A stretch of 64,000 nt of DNA from Pseudopelobacter sp964542535 (GCA_964542535.1 CAZIUE010000006.1:62001-126000), one strand, 5' to 3'. Shown: positions 32,537-41,403, counted from the first letter of the stretch. Notes: generated by a model from the letters alone, not told the origin. Program-made: numbers and translations.

Positions 32537-35516
32537 TCAACCCCGATATCTCGCGCCCGCTGCTAAGTTTTTGTAGATAGGGCACCAAGTCTGCCATCAA
32601 TGCCAGTTCCGCTTCACGCCGCGCCTTCCAACCCAGCTCCAGCGGGCTAAGCAGGTCGGTGAGCTGCTCGCCGTCGAAGATCATGCGGCCCATGATGGCA
32701 TCCACGAAGGCTTGCAGCGCTCCGGCTTGCAGGCCGTGCGTGTCGGCGAGGTTGGCCAGATCGTCAGCGGCTTTTTTTGCCTTGTATTCCTGATAGCCTT
32801 CACGAATTTCGCATTCTTTCAGCGGGCTGTCCGTCGGCAGGGTGTAGAGATAGGGAATGATGTCATCACGTTCGCTGAGCAAATTGGCGTTGGAACCGAT
32901 CAGCTCGATAAGTTCCGCGCGGGTCATCTTCTGTTTGCCGGTTTTCTGGGTGGATTTGGCAATCAGCCCCATGATGTAGTCATAGTCGATGAGACTGGAG
33001 GCGAACAGCACCAGGTCGAACTCCAGTTGATCCACCTCTGGCCCTGCCTCATCCCCCTTGCCCTGCTTGCGCCTGAGTTCCAGCGCGATGTCGAGATAGG
33101 CGGCCTTGAAGCTGCGCAGGGTGTCGGTGGGCAGTTGCTGCTCGATGGCCTGTTTGCTCTGGTCGTCGAGATCGGTGTACTGCTCCAGTTGGGTCTTGAG
33201 CTTCTGTACTTCTTTAAAGTGGTTGATGAATTCCGCCTTGGCAGTGTCGCCCCTCAGATTGACCACGTGCGAAGGCTCGCAGGGAAGCCCCTTGGCGGCC
33301 ATGAATTTCTCCAGCTTGCCCACGGCGGCTTTGTACTGCTCCACCACCTTGGGGGCGGGGTCGACCAGCCAGATTTCACGCGCCCGGTCTATGGCCGCGC
33401 CGGAAAAAAGCTTGATGGCGTCGTCTACTTCGTTCTCCTGATAGCGGAAGTCGAGGATGTTGCCCCAGGGCTTGCTGTCGTTGAGCACGCGATTGGTACG
33501 CGAGAAGGCCTGAATCAGGCCGTGGTGTTTGAGGTTTTTATCCACATACAGGGTGTTGAGGTATTTGGAGTCGAATCCGGTGAGCAGCATGTCCACCACG
33601 ATGGTGATGTCGATCTTGTTTTTGCGCGGGTAGTCGGCGTTGCTGTACTTCTGGTCTTTGATGCGCTGCTGCACGTCCTGATAGTAGAGGTCGAATTCGT
33701 TGATGGCGTGATTGCTGCCGTAGTGGCGGTTGTAGTCGTCAATGATGGTTTTAAGCGCGGCCTTCTTTTTCTCCGGTTCTTGCTTGTTGTCTTCCTTTTC
33801 CTGCGCCAGGTCTTCCTGTAGCTGCAGCACGTCCTTGTTGCCTTCCGCCGGTGGCGAGAAGACGCAGGCGATGTGGAGCGGCTCGAAGGCTTCATCTTCG
33901 GCCTGTCTTTCCTGCTGCATGGTTTTGAACATCTCGTAGTATTCAATGGCGTTGTTGATGGAGGCCGTGGCCAGTATGGCGTTGAAGCGGCGGTGGTCGG
34001 TGGCGCTGTCGTGCTTCTCCAGTATGGTGTTTATGACGGCATCCGGCGGCGGTGTCTGCCCCTTCTTTGGCTTCTTGTCCCCCTCCTTGCCGAAGTAGTC
34101 GATGTGGAAACTCAGCACGTTTTTGTCGTCGATGGCGTGGGTGATGGTGTAGGCGTGCAGCTCTTTTTCGAAGATGTCTTTCGTGGTTTTGAAGGAACCG
34201 ACATTGCCGTCGATCTGCTGATAGGTGGCGTTTTCATCAAAGATGGGCGTGCCGGTGAAGCCGAACAGTTGCGCCTTGGGGAAGAACTCTTTGATGGCCT
34301 TGTGGTTATCGCCAAACTGGGAGCGGTGGCATTCGTCGAAGATAAAAACCACACGCTTGTCGCGCAGGGGTTCGAGGCGTTCCTTGTAGGTCTGTTTGCC
34401 TTCCTTTTGTTTTGCCTTGTTGCGCTTACTGTTTTCGTCCAGCGCCAGACCCAGCTTCTGGATGGTGGTGACGATCACCTTGTCGGCGTAGTCGTCCGAC
34501 AGCATGCGGCGCACCAGGGTTTCGGTGTTGGTGTTGTGCTCGACGCACCCTTCCTGGAATTTGTTGAATTCCTCGCGGGTCTGGCGATCCAGGTCTTTGC
34601 GGTCAACCACGAACAGGCATTTTTCGATGTCGGGGTTGTCCTTCAGCAGGGTTGAGGCCTTGAACGAGGTAAGCGTCTTGCCGCTGCCGGTGGTGTGCCA
34701 GATATAGCCGTTGCCGCGGTTCTGGTGGATACATTCCACAATGGCCTTGACCGCATAGATCTGGTACGGGCGCATGATGAGGATTTTTTGCTCGCTCTGC
34801 ACCAGAACCATGTAGCGGCCGATCAGGCGGCCCAGGGTGCATTTTTCGAGGAAGTCCTCGGCAAAGTCATGCAGATGAGCGATTTTATTGTTCTTGGCGT
34901 CGGCGTGCTGGTAGATGGGCAAAAAGCGCTCTTCGGCATTGAAGCTGAAATGCTGGCTGCGGTTGTTGGCAAAGTAGCGGGTGTCGCTTTCGTTGCTGAC
35001 GACGAACAGCTGCATGAAACAGAGCAGCGAGTTGGTGTAGCCGTTGCCGGGGTCGTTCTTGTAGTCGACAATCTGCTCCATGGCGCGGCGCGGGCTGATT
35101 TGCAACGTTTTTAGCTCGATCTGCACGAGTGGCAGGCCATTGAGCAGCAGAATGACGTCGTAGCGTTGAAAACTGTTGTCTGTGTTGATCCGAAGCTGGT
35201 TGATGACCTCGAACTCGTTCTTGCACCAGTCCCGGATGTTGACCAGCGTATATTCCAGCGGGGTGCCGTCCTCGCGGGTGAATTTGCCTTTCTCCCGCAG
35301 GGCCTGTGCGGCGGTGAAGACATCGGCGGTGATGATCTCGTCACGCAGGCGGGCGAATTCGGCATCGGTCAGGCTGACTCGGTTTAAGGCCTCAAACTTC
35401 TGGCGGAAATTCTGTTCAAGGGTAACCTTGTCGCGGATATCAGGGCGGTAGGTGTACTTGAGATGGGTTAGCTTGGCGATCAGGCCTTGTTCGATCTGGT
35501 TTTCTTTGTGCGTCAT
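32523..35516 (-). CDS. hsdR: Type I restriction endonuclease subunit (ATP-dependent translocase)
   Basis: A 997-aa protein from ATG 35516. The N-terminal nuclease domain has the PD-(D/E)XK signature in LPLVQIELKTL. The helicase domain has Walker A TTGSGKTLTSF, the DEAD-like FDECHRSQFG, motif III FTGTPIF, and a motif VI region TGFDSKYLNTLYVDKNL with QAFSRTNRV. The C-terminal part is a coiled, charged region. A GTG at 35534 would add six residues. The stop overlaps hsdS. A promoter-like dispersed repeat lies about 170 bp upstream at 35681-35738. Confidence 0.95.
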   Translation of the reverse strand: MTHKENQIEQGLIAKLTHLKYTYRPDIRDKVTLEQNFRQKFEALNRVSLTDAEFARLRDEIITADVFTAAQALREKGKFTREDGTPLEYTLVNIRDWCKNEFEVINQLRINTDNSFQRYDVILLLNGLPLVQIELKTLQISPRRAMEQIVDYKNDPGNGYTNSLLCFMQLFVVSNESDTRYFANNRSQHFSFNAEERFLPIYQHADAKNNKIAHLHDFAEDFLEKCTLGRLIGRYMVLVQSEQKILIMRPYQIYAVKAIVECIHQNRGNGYIWHTTGSGKTLTSFKASTLLKDNPDIEKCLFVVDRKDLDRQTREEFNKFQEGCVEHNTNTETLVRRMLSDDYADKVIVTTIQKLGLALDENSKRNKAKQKEGKQTYKERLEPLRDKRVVFIFDECHRSQFGDNHKAIKEFFPKAQLFGFTGTPIFDENATYQQIDGNVGSFKTTKDIFEKELHAYTITHAIDDKNVLSFHIDYFGKEGDKKPKKGQTPPPDAVINTILEKHDSATDHRRFNAILATASINNAIEYYEMFKTMQQERQAEDEAFEPLHIACVFSPPAEGNKDVLQLQEDLAQEKEDNKQEPEKKKAALKTIIDDYNRHYGSNHAINEFDLYYQDVQQRIKDQKYSNADYPRKNKIDITIVVDMLLTGFDSKYLNTLYVDKNLKHHGLIQAFSRTNRVLNDSKPWGNILDFRYQENEVDDAIKLFSGAAIDRAREIWLVDPAPKVVEQYKAAVGKLEKFMAAKGLPCEPSHVVNLRGDTAKAEFINHFKEVQKLKTQLEQYTDLDDQSKQAIEQQLPTDTLRSFKAAYLDIALELRRKQGKGDEAGPEVDQLEFDLVLFASSLIDYDYIMGLIAKSTQKTGKQKMTRAELIELIGSNANLLSERDDIIPYLYTLPTDSPLKECEIREGYQEYKAKKAADDLANLADTHGLQAGALQAFVDAIMGRMIFDGEQLTDLLSPLELGWKARREAELALMADLVPYLQKLSSGREISGLNAYE

Positions 35517-35680
35517 CTTGCCAACTCGATTCACTCGATAGTAGTGTGACTCAGCAGCCAGCGCAACGGGAGTCCTCTGATTTCCTGTCGTTACGGTGAG
35601 GTGCCTACTTGTATTCCGGGGACTGTACAGAACTGGCGAGCAGCTCCGGCGGTCCCATCCGCCCCATTGCCGAAAACTTT

Positions 35681-35738
35681 GTCAATCTATACGGGATGGG
35701 AAGGATGGTCAATTTTTCTAATGATAGAGAGGGGCTTT
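35681..35738 (-). promoter_or_regulatory. Promoter-like dispersed repeat, copy 1 (upstream of hsdR)
   Basis: On the minus strand: TTGACC (-35, 35707-35712), 17-base spacer, TAGATT (-10, 35684-35689; TATAGA overlaps), preceded by ATCATTAGAAAAA. The same block recurs at 39521 and 44041. The remainder of 35535-35859 holds no supported gene. Confidence 0.7.
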
Positions 35739-35859
35739 ATGCCATGAGCGTTTTTATGCGCCATGGCGGAACCGGATGTCAGTGTGGAAAGGTGTGAGGG
35801 GGAAGGAACGAGCTGGATATCGATGCTGATCGGGTTCCGAAACCTCAGCTCGCCTGGTC

Positions 35860-36186
35860 TCAAGGCATATTTCCTGAAGTTTCTTCGGCATGTGGTTGCC
35901 CGACAGGTCTCGATTCTCCGGCCTTTGAATCCAGATATACCGTATAGGGCAGGAGAAACGTGTCGGCAACCAGGCTCAAGGGAAGATCCATAATCGCGAG
36001 TGGCCAGAAGGCACGGAGTACACCGGCGGATTCGTCCGTGGCCATGGAGATCATTATCGCATCCACGCGTGTACCGCAATAAACGCGGGTAGCTCCGCAG
36101 TGGGATCTTTCCTCAAAGGTTTCGGTGAGTGTGGCACACCCTGCTGTCAGCGATAGTGCTGCAATGACGGTTACTAAACACCGCAT
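35860..36186 (-). CDS. YceK/YidQ family lipoprotein
   Basis: A 108-aa small lipoprotein. The lipobox is LTAGC after a short signal, MRCLVTVIAALSLTAGCATL. The mature part has VYCGTRVDAIMI and the hydrophobic AFWPLAIMDLPLSLVADTFL, followed by LPYTVY, the typical pattern of this family. Its function is unknown. It would be anchored to a membrane in the cell envelope. Confidence 0.83.
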   Translation of the reverse strand: MRCLVTVIAALSLTAGCATLTETFEERSHCGATRVYCGTRVDAIMISMATDESAGVLRAFWPLAIMDLPLSLVADTFLLPYTVYLDSKAGESRPVGQPHAEETSGNMP

Positions 36187-36283
36187 GGTATGTCGGCACC
36201 TTTCTGGCTGTGTAACCGGTCTGACGCCGGATTGCCTGTGTTGTGGCCGGTTCGGTGGTTGTCCGGTCCCTCGTGGATGCTGA

Positions 36284-36742
36284 TCAGTCCTGCCTGGTCC
36301 AGACCGATGTCCTGCCGAAAAGGGGAACCCCGATGTAGCCGTGCAGTTCGAGCCGGTTCGGAGCGGTCAGGCGAAGTCGCGACCGGTAGGTATTTCCCGT
36401 ATCCGCATCGTAGATGGTCCCCTGTACCCAGCGATTGTCGCCATCGCGGGTGAACCCTTCCATGATCTGCAGGCCGATAACCCTTCGATTGCGCAGTCTT
36501 GGATTGGGGTTGTTTCGGTCAATACGTGGCTTGCCGGTCATTCCCTCCCGGTCATCCGCGGGAAAGCATGGCTCTCGAAGCCAGGCAACCCGACCGCAGA
36601 TCTGTGTGCCGCAGGGGTAGATCTCGATCAATGCCCTGCCGTCCGCGGTCTTCCATCTGCCTGTAACGGCATCGGCGGCTGCCGGAGCGATGGGCGGCGC
36701 AAGCAGCCAGAGGATCAGAACCAGTCCGAAAATCCGTTTCAT
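36284..36742 (-). CDS. DUF2147 family secreted protein
   Basis: About 152 aa. The signal peptide is MKRIFGLVLILWLLAPPIAP with cleavage near AAA/DA. The mature part has GRWKTADGRALIEIYPCGTQ, CGRVAWLREP, and GLQIMEGFTRDGDNRWVQGT then IYDADTGNTYRSRL, typical of DUF2147, a lipocalin-like beta-barrel domain. Two cysteines (CGTQIC) could form a disulfide. The internal start fits the signal peptide better than a GTG at 36790. Function unknown. Confidence 0.82.
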   Translation of the reverse strand: MKRIFGLVLILWLLAPPIAPAAADAVTGRWKTADGRALIEIYPCGTQICGRVAWLREPCFPADDREGMTGKPRIDRNNPNPRLRNRRVIGLQIMEGFTRDGDNRWVQGTIYDADTGNTYRSRLRLTAPNRLELHGYIGVPLFGRTSVWTRQD

Positions 36743-36911
36743 GTGCGGCAACTCCTTACATCCTGGGGTGTGTGCTCTCGGTTCGACCACAGGTCACGCT
36801 TGTCTGTACCGTTGCACCTTGTCGCCGTCACCCGGTGGGCAGCCTTCCCGGCCACCCCGGGGGCGTCATGGTCGATATGGGTGCTTTTTTTGTGGTTGTT
36901 TGTTCAGCTTC

Positions 36912-36944
36912 AATTCTTCAATGCCAGGCACCGCTGGTTGCCCT
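36912..36944 (-). repeat. 33-bp repeat, copy a
   Basis: Matches 38108-38140 at 30 of 33 positions (AATTCTTCAATGCCAG plus CACCGCTGGTTGC). On the minus strand it can fold CAACCAG against CTGG-CA-TTG with a two-base bulge. It lies 17 bp beyond the stop of the AT-rich 122-aa gene. Confidence 0.85.
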
Positions 36945-36960
36945 CGAAGTTTCCGCTGTC

Positions 36961-37329
36961 CTAGCCATTTCTTTTTAACAGTGCAGTAGCAAAAAAATAA
37001 ACATTAATAAAAATGCCGCAAAGTGCGGCGCCAACCATGATTAAACCACCGATAAGTACAATTATAAGTAGTATGCCAATGACATATGCTTTTAACTGTT
37101 TTGAGTTTAATGATATAAATATCGGTTTTATTTCATTGTTTTCAAAGTTTCGTTTTACACAAAAAACAACACTTGATGCCACAATTGGCACAATAAAGGC
37201 TGAAGCTAACATTAGCTTCCAGGCATATAGGTTTTTTATGGCTGCCCCACTGTAGCTATCAAGGCCATAATAACTGACAATCAGTAAATATGACCATAAT
37301 GACATTAAGAATAAAGTTGCTTTCTTCAT
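36961..37329 (-). CDS. Small AT-rich membrane protein, unknown function
   Basis: A 122-aa protein with about four membrane helices (ATLFLMSLWSYLLIVSYYGL, WKLMLASAFIVPIVASSVVF, AYVIGILLIIVLIGGLIMVG, AALCGIFINVYFFATAL) and a lysine-rich C-terminus. Base composition is far more AT-rich than the surrounding genome, which suggests transfer. No clear ribosome binding site was seen. I do not recognise a family. Confidence 0.65.
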   Translation of the reverse strand: MKKATLFLMSLWSYLLIVSYYGLDSYSGAAIKNLYAWKLMLASAFIVPIVASSVVFCVKRNFENNEIKPIFISLNSKQLKAYVIGILLIIVLIGGLIMVGAALCGIFINVYFFATALLKRNG

Positions 37330-37448
37330 TTTTTAGATCGCTTCCTTCCGGAAACACCAGTTTTAACAGAGGGGAAAGGTGTGTCAAATGTTGAGCTCTA
37401 CCCCCTTGGGCTGGCTGCTGGTTGCCCCAGGTTACGCCGCCGTCGTGT

Positions 37449-37955
37449 TCAGCCTGATACTTTGGATAGAAGTTCCTCGATACACTCAACTTCAAGCCTT
37501 CGTGATGTATCGAGAACAATCCTTCCCACTGTCCAATCGTGGTACTCCCGATTTTCGACTTCTTGCCAAGTCGGAAGCCGTAACCCAGGAACTGTTGGGG
37601 CTCGTGTTTCCACTCTCCTGCGATGCTCCTTAGTATCGGAGCAGATTACCTCGATGTTCACATATCGCGCGCCGACGTCCAAAGCCACCTGTTCCCATTC
37701 GCGGCGAGTCAACTCAATCGGGTTGCAGGAATCAGCGACTACACTAACACCCATGTTCAAGATGTCAGATGCAACTCGGTAAGCCAGCCGATACCCCTCT
37801 CCCTGAACGTCAACAGAACACAACTCCCTCAGTGCTTGTTCGATAGTGTCGATTCGCACATGAGCGGCTCCGATGTGGCGTGCCAGCAACTGGGACAACG
37901 TCGTCTTTCCGCTTCCGGGGAGGCCCGAAAAAATGTAGAGGGTTGTGCTATTCAC
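37449..37955 (-). CDS. AAA-type P-loop kinase
   Basis: A 168-aa small P-loop protein with Walker A SGLPGSGKTTLSQLLARHI, a DxD-like VRIDTIEQAL, and VVADSCNPIELTRREWEQVA, as in small-molecule kinases such as the AAA_33 group. From GTG 37955 it starts VNSTTLYIFSGLPGSGKTTL, the usual family start; an outer GTG at 38003 adds 16 residues. Neither has a clear ribosome binding site. The substrate is unknown. It lies between the two 33-bp repeats. Confidence 0.7.
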   Translation of the reverse strand: MNSTTLYIFSGLPGSGKTTLSQLLARHIGAAHVRIDTIEQALRELCSVDVQGEGYRLAYRVASDILNMGVSVVADSCNPIELTRREWEQVALDVGARYVNIEVICSDTKEHRRRVETRAPTVPGLRLPTWQEVENREYHDWTVGRIVLDTSRRLEVECIEELLSKVSG

Positions 37956-38107
37956 TGTTGTGGAACCTGGATCCAATTTCCTGTATGTCCAACGGCTGGG
38001 CACTGAGCGGGGGGCACCGCTCCACCGGCCTGATGTACGTTCGTCATGGGCGTGAACGTTATGGGGTGCAAGTCCCCTGTATTTGAATCCAGCACCATCG
38101 CGAGACG

Positions 38108-38140
38108 AATTCTACAATGCCAGACACCGCTGGTTGCTCT
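38108..38140 (-). repeat. 33-bp repeat, copy b
   Basis: Partner of 36912-36944 (30 of 33 identical). It includes the last codons and stop of the 233-aa gene, which thereby ends NQRCLAL. Read in the same frame, copy a would give NQRCLALKN. Confidence 0.85.
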
Positions 38141-38813
38141 GTTCTAATTTAGAATTAATGTAATTCGCCAAAAAAACCGCTTCTTGATTGTATTCATGCT
38201 TGGTAGAAGATGTGTATCCTCCCCTGATATTCCATTGTTTATGATCTACTATTATGTTTAAAGCTGTATCACGAATCCTACTAATACTATAATTAGTTAC
38301 ATCAGCTTTTACAATTTTGGCATTACTGTAATTTATATATAATACATTTTTTGTTATTCCTGAAAATGCTATTTTTTTGTTTAAAAAGTCTATAGTTGTT
38401 ACTCTTGGAAAAATCAATCTGTTGATTTCAGGGTATCCGAATTTTGTAAAAAATATTAAATCAAGCACTATCGCTAAATATGGCCCCAAATAAAAATTCC
38501 ATAAAATCAGTATAGAAAATATAGTTGTTGTTATCCATGCAATAATATGAACACATATTTCAGGCAATCCATTTCCGTCTTTCTTTATACAAATCTTGTT
38601 TTTATCTATTGTAAGATAGCTTTTGTCTGCCATCATCGATATGGTTATATCTTTTGATTCTAGTTCTGGTTGGTAGATTTCATTGAGTAATTTCTTCCAC
38701 CATTTTGTATTAGGTGAGTAAAGTGCTGATTTAGCTGAGTTTATGTGTGTTTTTAATGTATCTGCTGGAGCTGACTTCTCTGGATGTAAATCCTCCTTTT
38801 TCTCACTGGTCAC
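38112..38813 (-). CDS. AT-rich hypothetical membrane-associated protein
   Basis: A 233-aa protein. The N-terminal part is charged (SEKKEDLHPEKSAPADTLKT). Two adjacent hydrophobic helices follow near residues 87-125 (ICVHIIAWITTTIFSILILW and NFYLGPYLAIVLDLIFFTKF). The C-terminal part is soluble. The DNA is strikingly AT-rich against GC-rich neighbours, consistent with acquisition from another source. The terminal NQRCLAL is encoded by the 33-bp repeat. No known family was recognised. Confidence 0.65.
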   Translation of the reverse strand: MTSEKKEDLHPEKSAPADTLKTHINSAKSALYSPNTKWWKKLLNEIYQPELESKDITISMMADKSYLTIDKNKICIKKDGNGLPEICVHIIAWITTTIFSILILWNFYLGPYLAIVLDLIFFTKFGYPEINRLIFPRVTTIDFLNKKIAFSGITKNVLYINYSNAKIVKADVTNYSISRIRDTALNIIVDHKQWNIRGGYTSSTKHEYNQEAVFLANYINSKLEQSNQRCLAL

Positions 38814-38886
38814 AATATAATGTCTCCTTCATGTACAAACTACATAGGTTGAGTAGGTGCACTTCCCTGGTTATTGCGACCTCACC

Positions 38887-39417
38887 TCACGGGGAATAAG
38901 CTGATGCGGCTTTATTGAGCAGATCCACGTACGCCCCTTCGATAAGCTGGGACGATGGAATTCCCAGCTTTTCCATCAGGTCGTGCGCGATAACTTCGCC
39001 GGCTTCCATGGGTTCGCCATCCGACAGAATAACCTCCAGTTCGAGAAAATGCCCCAGGCCTTCGACCCGATCGAGATGAATGCGTGTCCTGCCAACGAGG
39101 AACAACGTGCGGTGTTTGCGAACGCGTCCGGCCTGGCCATACGCCAATGACAGGGACTCTCTGAGAACATCAGGTGCGGATGTGGGAGAGATCAGGTAGA
39201 ACGATTCCTTGGGTCCGGCCTGATCCGGGCGGCGATAAAAGATGAGTTCTCCCTCCGTGGAGGAAAAAGAGCGCAGCTTCAGTCTGCCGTTCGGACAGAC
39301 AAAAAACGTGTCGTCCTGGACAATCTCGATTGGTCCCTTGTCTGCAAGCGCGGCTGCCTTCGGGATGACGGCTTCAACACTTTCGATACATGCCTTGATT
39401 TCGATATTTCTGGCCAT
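38887..39417 (-). CDS. CYTH domain protein (class IV adenylate cyclase-like)
   Basis: A 176-aa CYTH-fold protein. It starts MARNIEIKACIESVEAVIPK, the characteristic N-terminal ExExK-type motif (EIKA). It also has QDDTFFVCPNGRLKLRSF, then RPDQAGPKESFYLI, VGRTRIHLDRVEGLGHFLEL and EVIL, which line the triphosphate tunnel. It could be an adenylate cyclase, thiamine triphosphatase or inorganic triphosphatase. A start at 39513 is possible but too close to the promoter-like repeat at 39521. Its likely promoter is that repeat. Confidence 0.8.
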   Translation of the reverse strand: MARNIEIKACIESVEAVIPKAAALADKGPIEIVQDDTFFVCPNGRLKLRSFSSTEGELIFYRRPDQAGPKESFYLISPTSAPDVLRESLSLAYGQAGRVRKHRTLFLVGRTRIHLDRVEGLGHFLELEVILSDGEPMEAGEVIAHDLMEKLGIPSSQLIEGAYVDLLNKAASAYSP

Positions 39418-39520
39418 GGTCTCTGTCGTCTCCTGGCTTGGGGGCTGTTCCAGAGGGTGGATTTCGGGGACAGGGGTGATTCCGAAGGCGCCATACGAAA
39501 TCCCCCCTGCCATTAAGCCC

Positions 39521-39600
39521 TTGCCAATCTATACGGGATGGGAGGTGCGGTCAATTTTTCAATCGCGCCTCACCCGAAAACGGGGGGCGATAGAGAGGGG
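39521..39600 (-). promoter_or_regulatory. Promoter-like dispersed repeat, copy 2 (upstream of CYTH gene)
   Basis: Minus strand TTGACC (39549-39554), 17-base spacer, TAGATT (39526-39531). Unlike copies 1 and 3, about 25 bp are inserted between GAAAAA and the upstream conserved CCCCTCTCTATC. Confidence 0.7.
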
Positions 39601-39608
39601 GGCGAGCC

Positions 39609-39782
39609 TTATTTCACGTTGTCGTACTGCTGAATGATAATCAGGTTCCCCAAGGGAGCCGTCAGGATGATGTCGATACCGAACAGGATCGCTCCCGTAC
39701 AGAAAACGATCGATCCCACCATATAGGCGAGCAACCAGGAGACAAAGTTGGCCTGGATGAACCTATCCCCAGGTGAACGCAT
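39609..39782 (-). CDS. Small membrane protein (57 aa), unknown
   Basis: An ATG at 39782, with GGGAG five bases upstream, opens a frame of 57 codons ending in TAA. It starts MRSPGDRFIQANFVSWLLAY and continues with MVGSIVFCTGAILFGIDIIL, giving one long or two short membrane helices, and ends IIIQQYDNVK. It is shorter than most gene finders report. No family was recognised. It lies upstream of repeat copy 2. Confidence 0.5.
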   Translation of the reverse strand: MRSPGDRFIQANFVSWLLAYMVGSIVFCTGAILFGIDIILTAPLGNLIIIQQYDNVK

Positions 39783-39842
39783 CCACGGCTCCCTGGCGCT
39801 TGTCGATAATGTGTTTCAGCTCTTTAGCACATGAGGTTTTCG

Positions 39843-40340
39843 TTATCTTTTCCCCGGCGGCCCCAGCTTCTCCTGGTTTTCCCCCCGCAGGGCCACCAAC
39901 AGCGCCTCACCGTCGGGACAAACCCGGACTTCGCCGTACCTGGCGTTGCGGTACAACTCCCCCTGCCGCTCCTGGAAGAAGAAGGCGTTGGTGGCTATCT
40001 TGAACTGGCCGTTGCGGACCCGGTAGCGGATCAACGCCTCCTCCTCGGCAAGCGGGGTTGTGTCGTCAAACCGCCTGAACCTGCCCTGGTTGCGTTCATC
40101 CACGCTGAGCACCAGCCGGCCGTCATGCGCCGCCCCGGCCCTGAGCCGAGGCATGACCTCGTCCGCTACCTTGAACCGCAGCGCCATGTAGTCCCCCTGC
40201 ATGAGGGAGCGGGGATCGATCGGGGCCAACTCCAGCAGCACCGGCCTCCCCTGGGAGATGATCCGTTCCCGTTGATAGATGCCGTAATTTACCAACAGCA
40301 GGATGATCGCCAGGACAAGGAGCAGGAGAACGTTACGCAT
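39843..40340 (-). CDS. GDYXXLXY domain protein
   Basis: A 165-aa protein. An N-terminal membrane anchor (LLLLVLAIILLLVNYGIY) is followed by the motif MQGDYMALRF that names the family. It is the third gene of a DUF2157-DUF4401-GDYXXLXY set often found together. It overlaps the DUF4401 gene by 8 bp. Function is unknown; the bulk lies outside the cytoplasmic membrane. Confidence 0.85.
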   Translation of the reverse strand: MRNVLLLLVLAIILLLVNYGIYQRERIISQGRPVLLELAPIDPRSLMQGDYMALRFKVADEVMPRLRAGAAHDGRLVLSVDERNQGRFRRFDDTTPLAEEEALIRYRVRNGQFKIATNAFFFQERQGELYRNARYGEVRVCPDGEALLVALRGENQEKLGPPGKR

Positions 40341-41403
40341 GGGGGCGCACCTCCTCGTGCGGCAGGAGCAGACGCACTATCCGGCGGCCGGCCAGCAGGG
40401 CCGTTCCGGTCGCGCCGAGCATCATGGACTTGAACAGCAGGGTCTCCTGCATGCGGTAATAGTACAGAACCATGAATCCGGTGCATGCCAGAAGGCCGAG
40501 CGCCACGAGGATCCGGTTTCCCCCGCCGAAGCCCAGGAACAGCACCAGCAGCGCGACCGCCAGGCCATGAACCGGGAACGAGGCTGCCATGACCAGGATG
40601 GCGCAGACAAGGAGAATGGTCCCGGTCGTGCCGGCTGCTTTGATGGCCAACTCCCGTAGGAACGAGAGGACTGTCGCCAGGAAGACCATGGCCACCAGCG
40701 AGCTCTCGACGGTTGCCCTGTAGAGCGGCAGCCAGCCGCCGTTTCGCCGCAGGTGGAAGGACGCTTCCGCGCCCGTGAGCGACAGGGCGGTGGCCAGCAG
40801 CAGGGCGATAGCCAGGGCATAGCCGACCGGATGCCAGAGATCCAGCCTGGCTCCCAGCCGCGGTTCGCTCCGCCAGAGTAATGCGCAGGCAGCGGCCATC
40901 AGCGGCAGGGCCAGTCCGTGCAGTCCGGCCTGGCCTAAGCCGAGATAGAGCGCACCCAGGCCGGCCAGGCTGGTGAACAGCCGGTGCAGGAAGTTGGGCA
41001 TGACCACCGTCAGGGCCGCCTCCACCAGGAAGTACAGGAAGAAGCCCGCTGCATGGCCGCCGTTGAACAGCTTGAATACGGCCACGCCAAACAGAGCCTG
41101 TCCCACCTGGCCGAGAGCCAGGCCGAACTGCCCGGCAAAGTCGCTTGCGGGGAAGTGCCGGAAAACCGCATAGGCCGCGGCAGTGCAGATCAACCCTGTC
41201 GCCGCGGCGGCAGCGGCATTCTGCATCGCGGCTGTGAAGGCTATCCCCACGAAGACCAGCAAGAACGACGCGCCGATCCAGCCGCTGATCCCCAGCATGA
41301 CCCTGACATACCAGGGAGCTTGCTGCTCCTGCGGCGGTTCGCCGCTCACCATTCCGGCCGTGGCAAGCTGCTGCCACAGCAGCCAACGCCGTTCCCGTGT
41401 CAT
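40333..41403 (-). CDS. DUF4401 domain membrane protein
   Basis: A 356-aa protein with about ten membrane helices. It starts MTRERRWLLWQQLATAGMVS, with a PWYVRVMLGISGWIGASFLL block near residue 30, matching DUF4401. The ATG overlaps the DUF2157 stop (ATGA), a sign of translational coupling. The role is unknown. It may form a membrane assembly with the proteins on either side. Confidence 0.85.
   Translation of the reverse strand: MTRERRWLLWQQLATAGMVSGEPPQEQQAPWYVRVMLGISGWIGASFLLVFVGIAFTAAMQNAAAAAATGLICTAAAYAVFRHFPASDFAGQFGLALGQVGQALFGVAVFKLFNGGHAAGFFLYFLVEAALTVVMPNFLHRLFTSLAGLGALYLGLGQAGLHGLALPLMAAACALLWRSEPRLGARLDLWHPVGYALAIALLLATALSLTGAEASFHLRRNGGWLPLYRATVESSLVAMVFLATVLSFLRELAIKAAGTTGTILLVCAILVMAASFPVHGLAVALLVLFLGFGGGNRILVALGLLACTGFMVLYYYRMQETLLFKSMMLGATGTALLAGRRIVRLLLPHEEVRPHA

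Noticed and set aside
35609..35797. 62-codon open frame between hsdR and the YceK-like gene
   Set aside because: It is made largely of promoter-like repeat sequence, with no ribosome binding site and no recognisable domain.
38000..38105. tRNA-like or group II intron-like stretch (GGGGTGCAAGTCCCC, TTTGAATCCAGCACCA)
   Set aside because: No complete cloverleaf can be drawn, and no intron domain V or reverse transcriptase is present.
36912..38140. True integron attC sites
   Set aside because: No RYYYAAC/GTTRRRY core pairs at the repeats and no integrase in the window.
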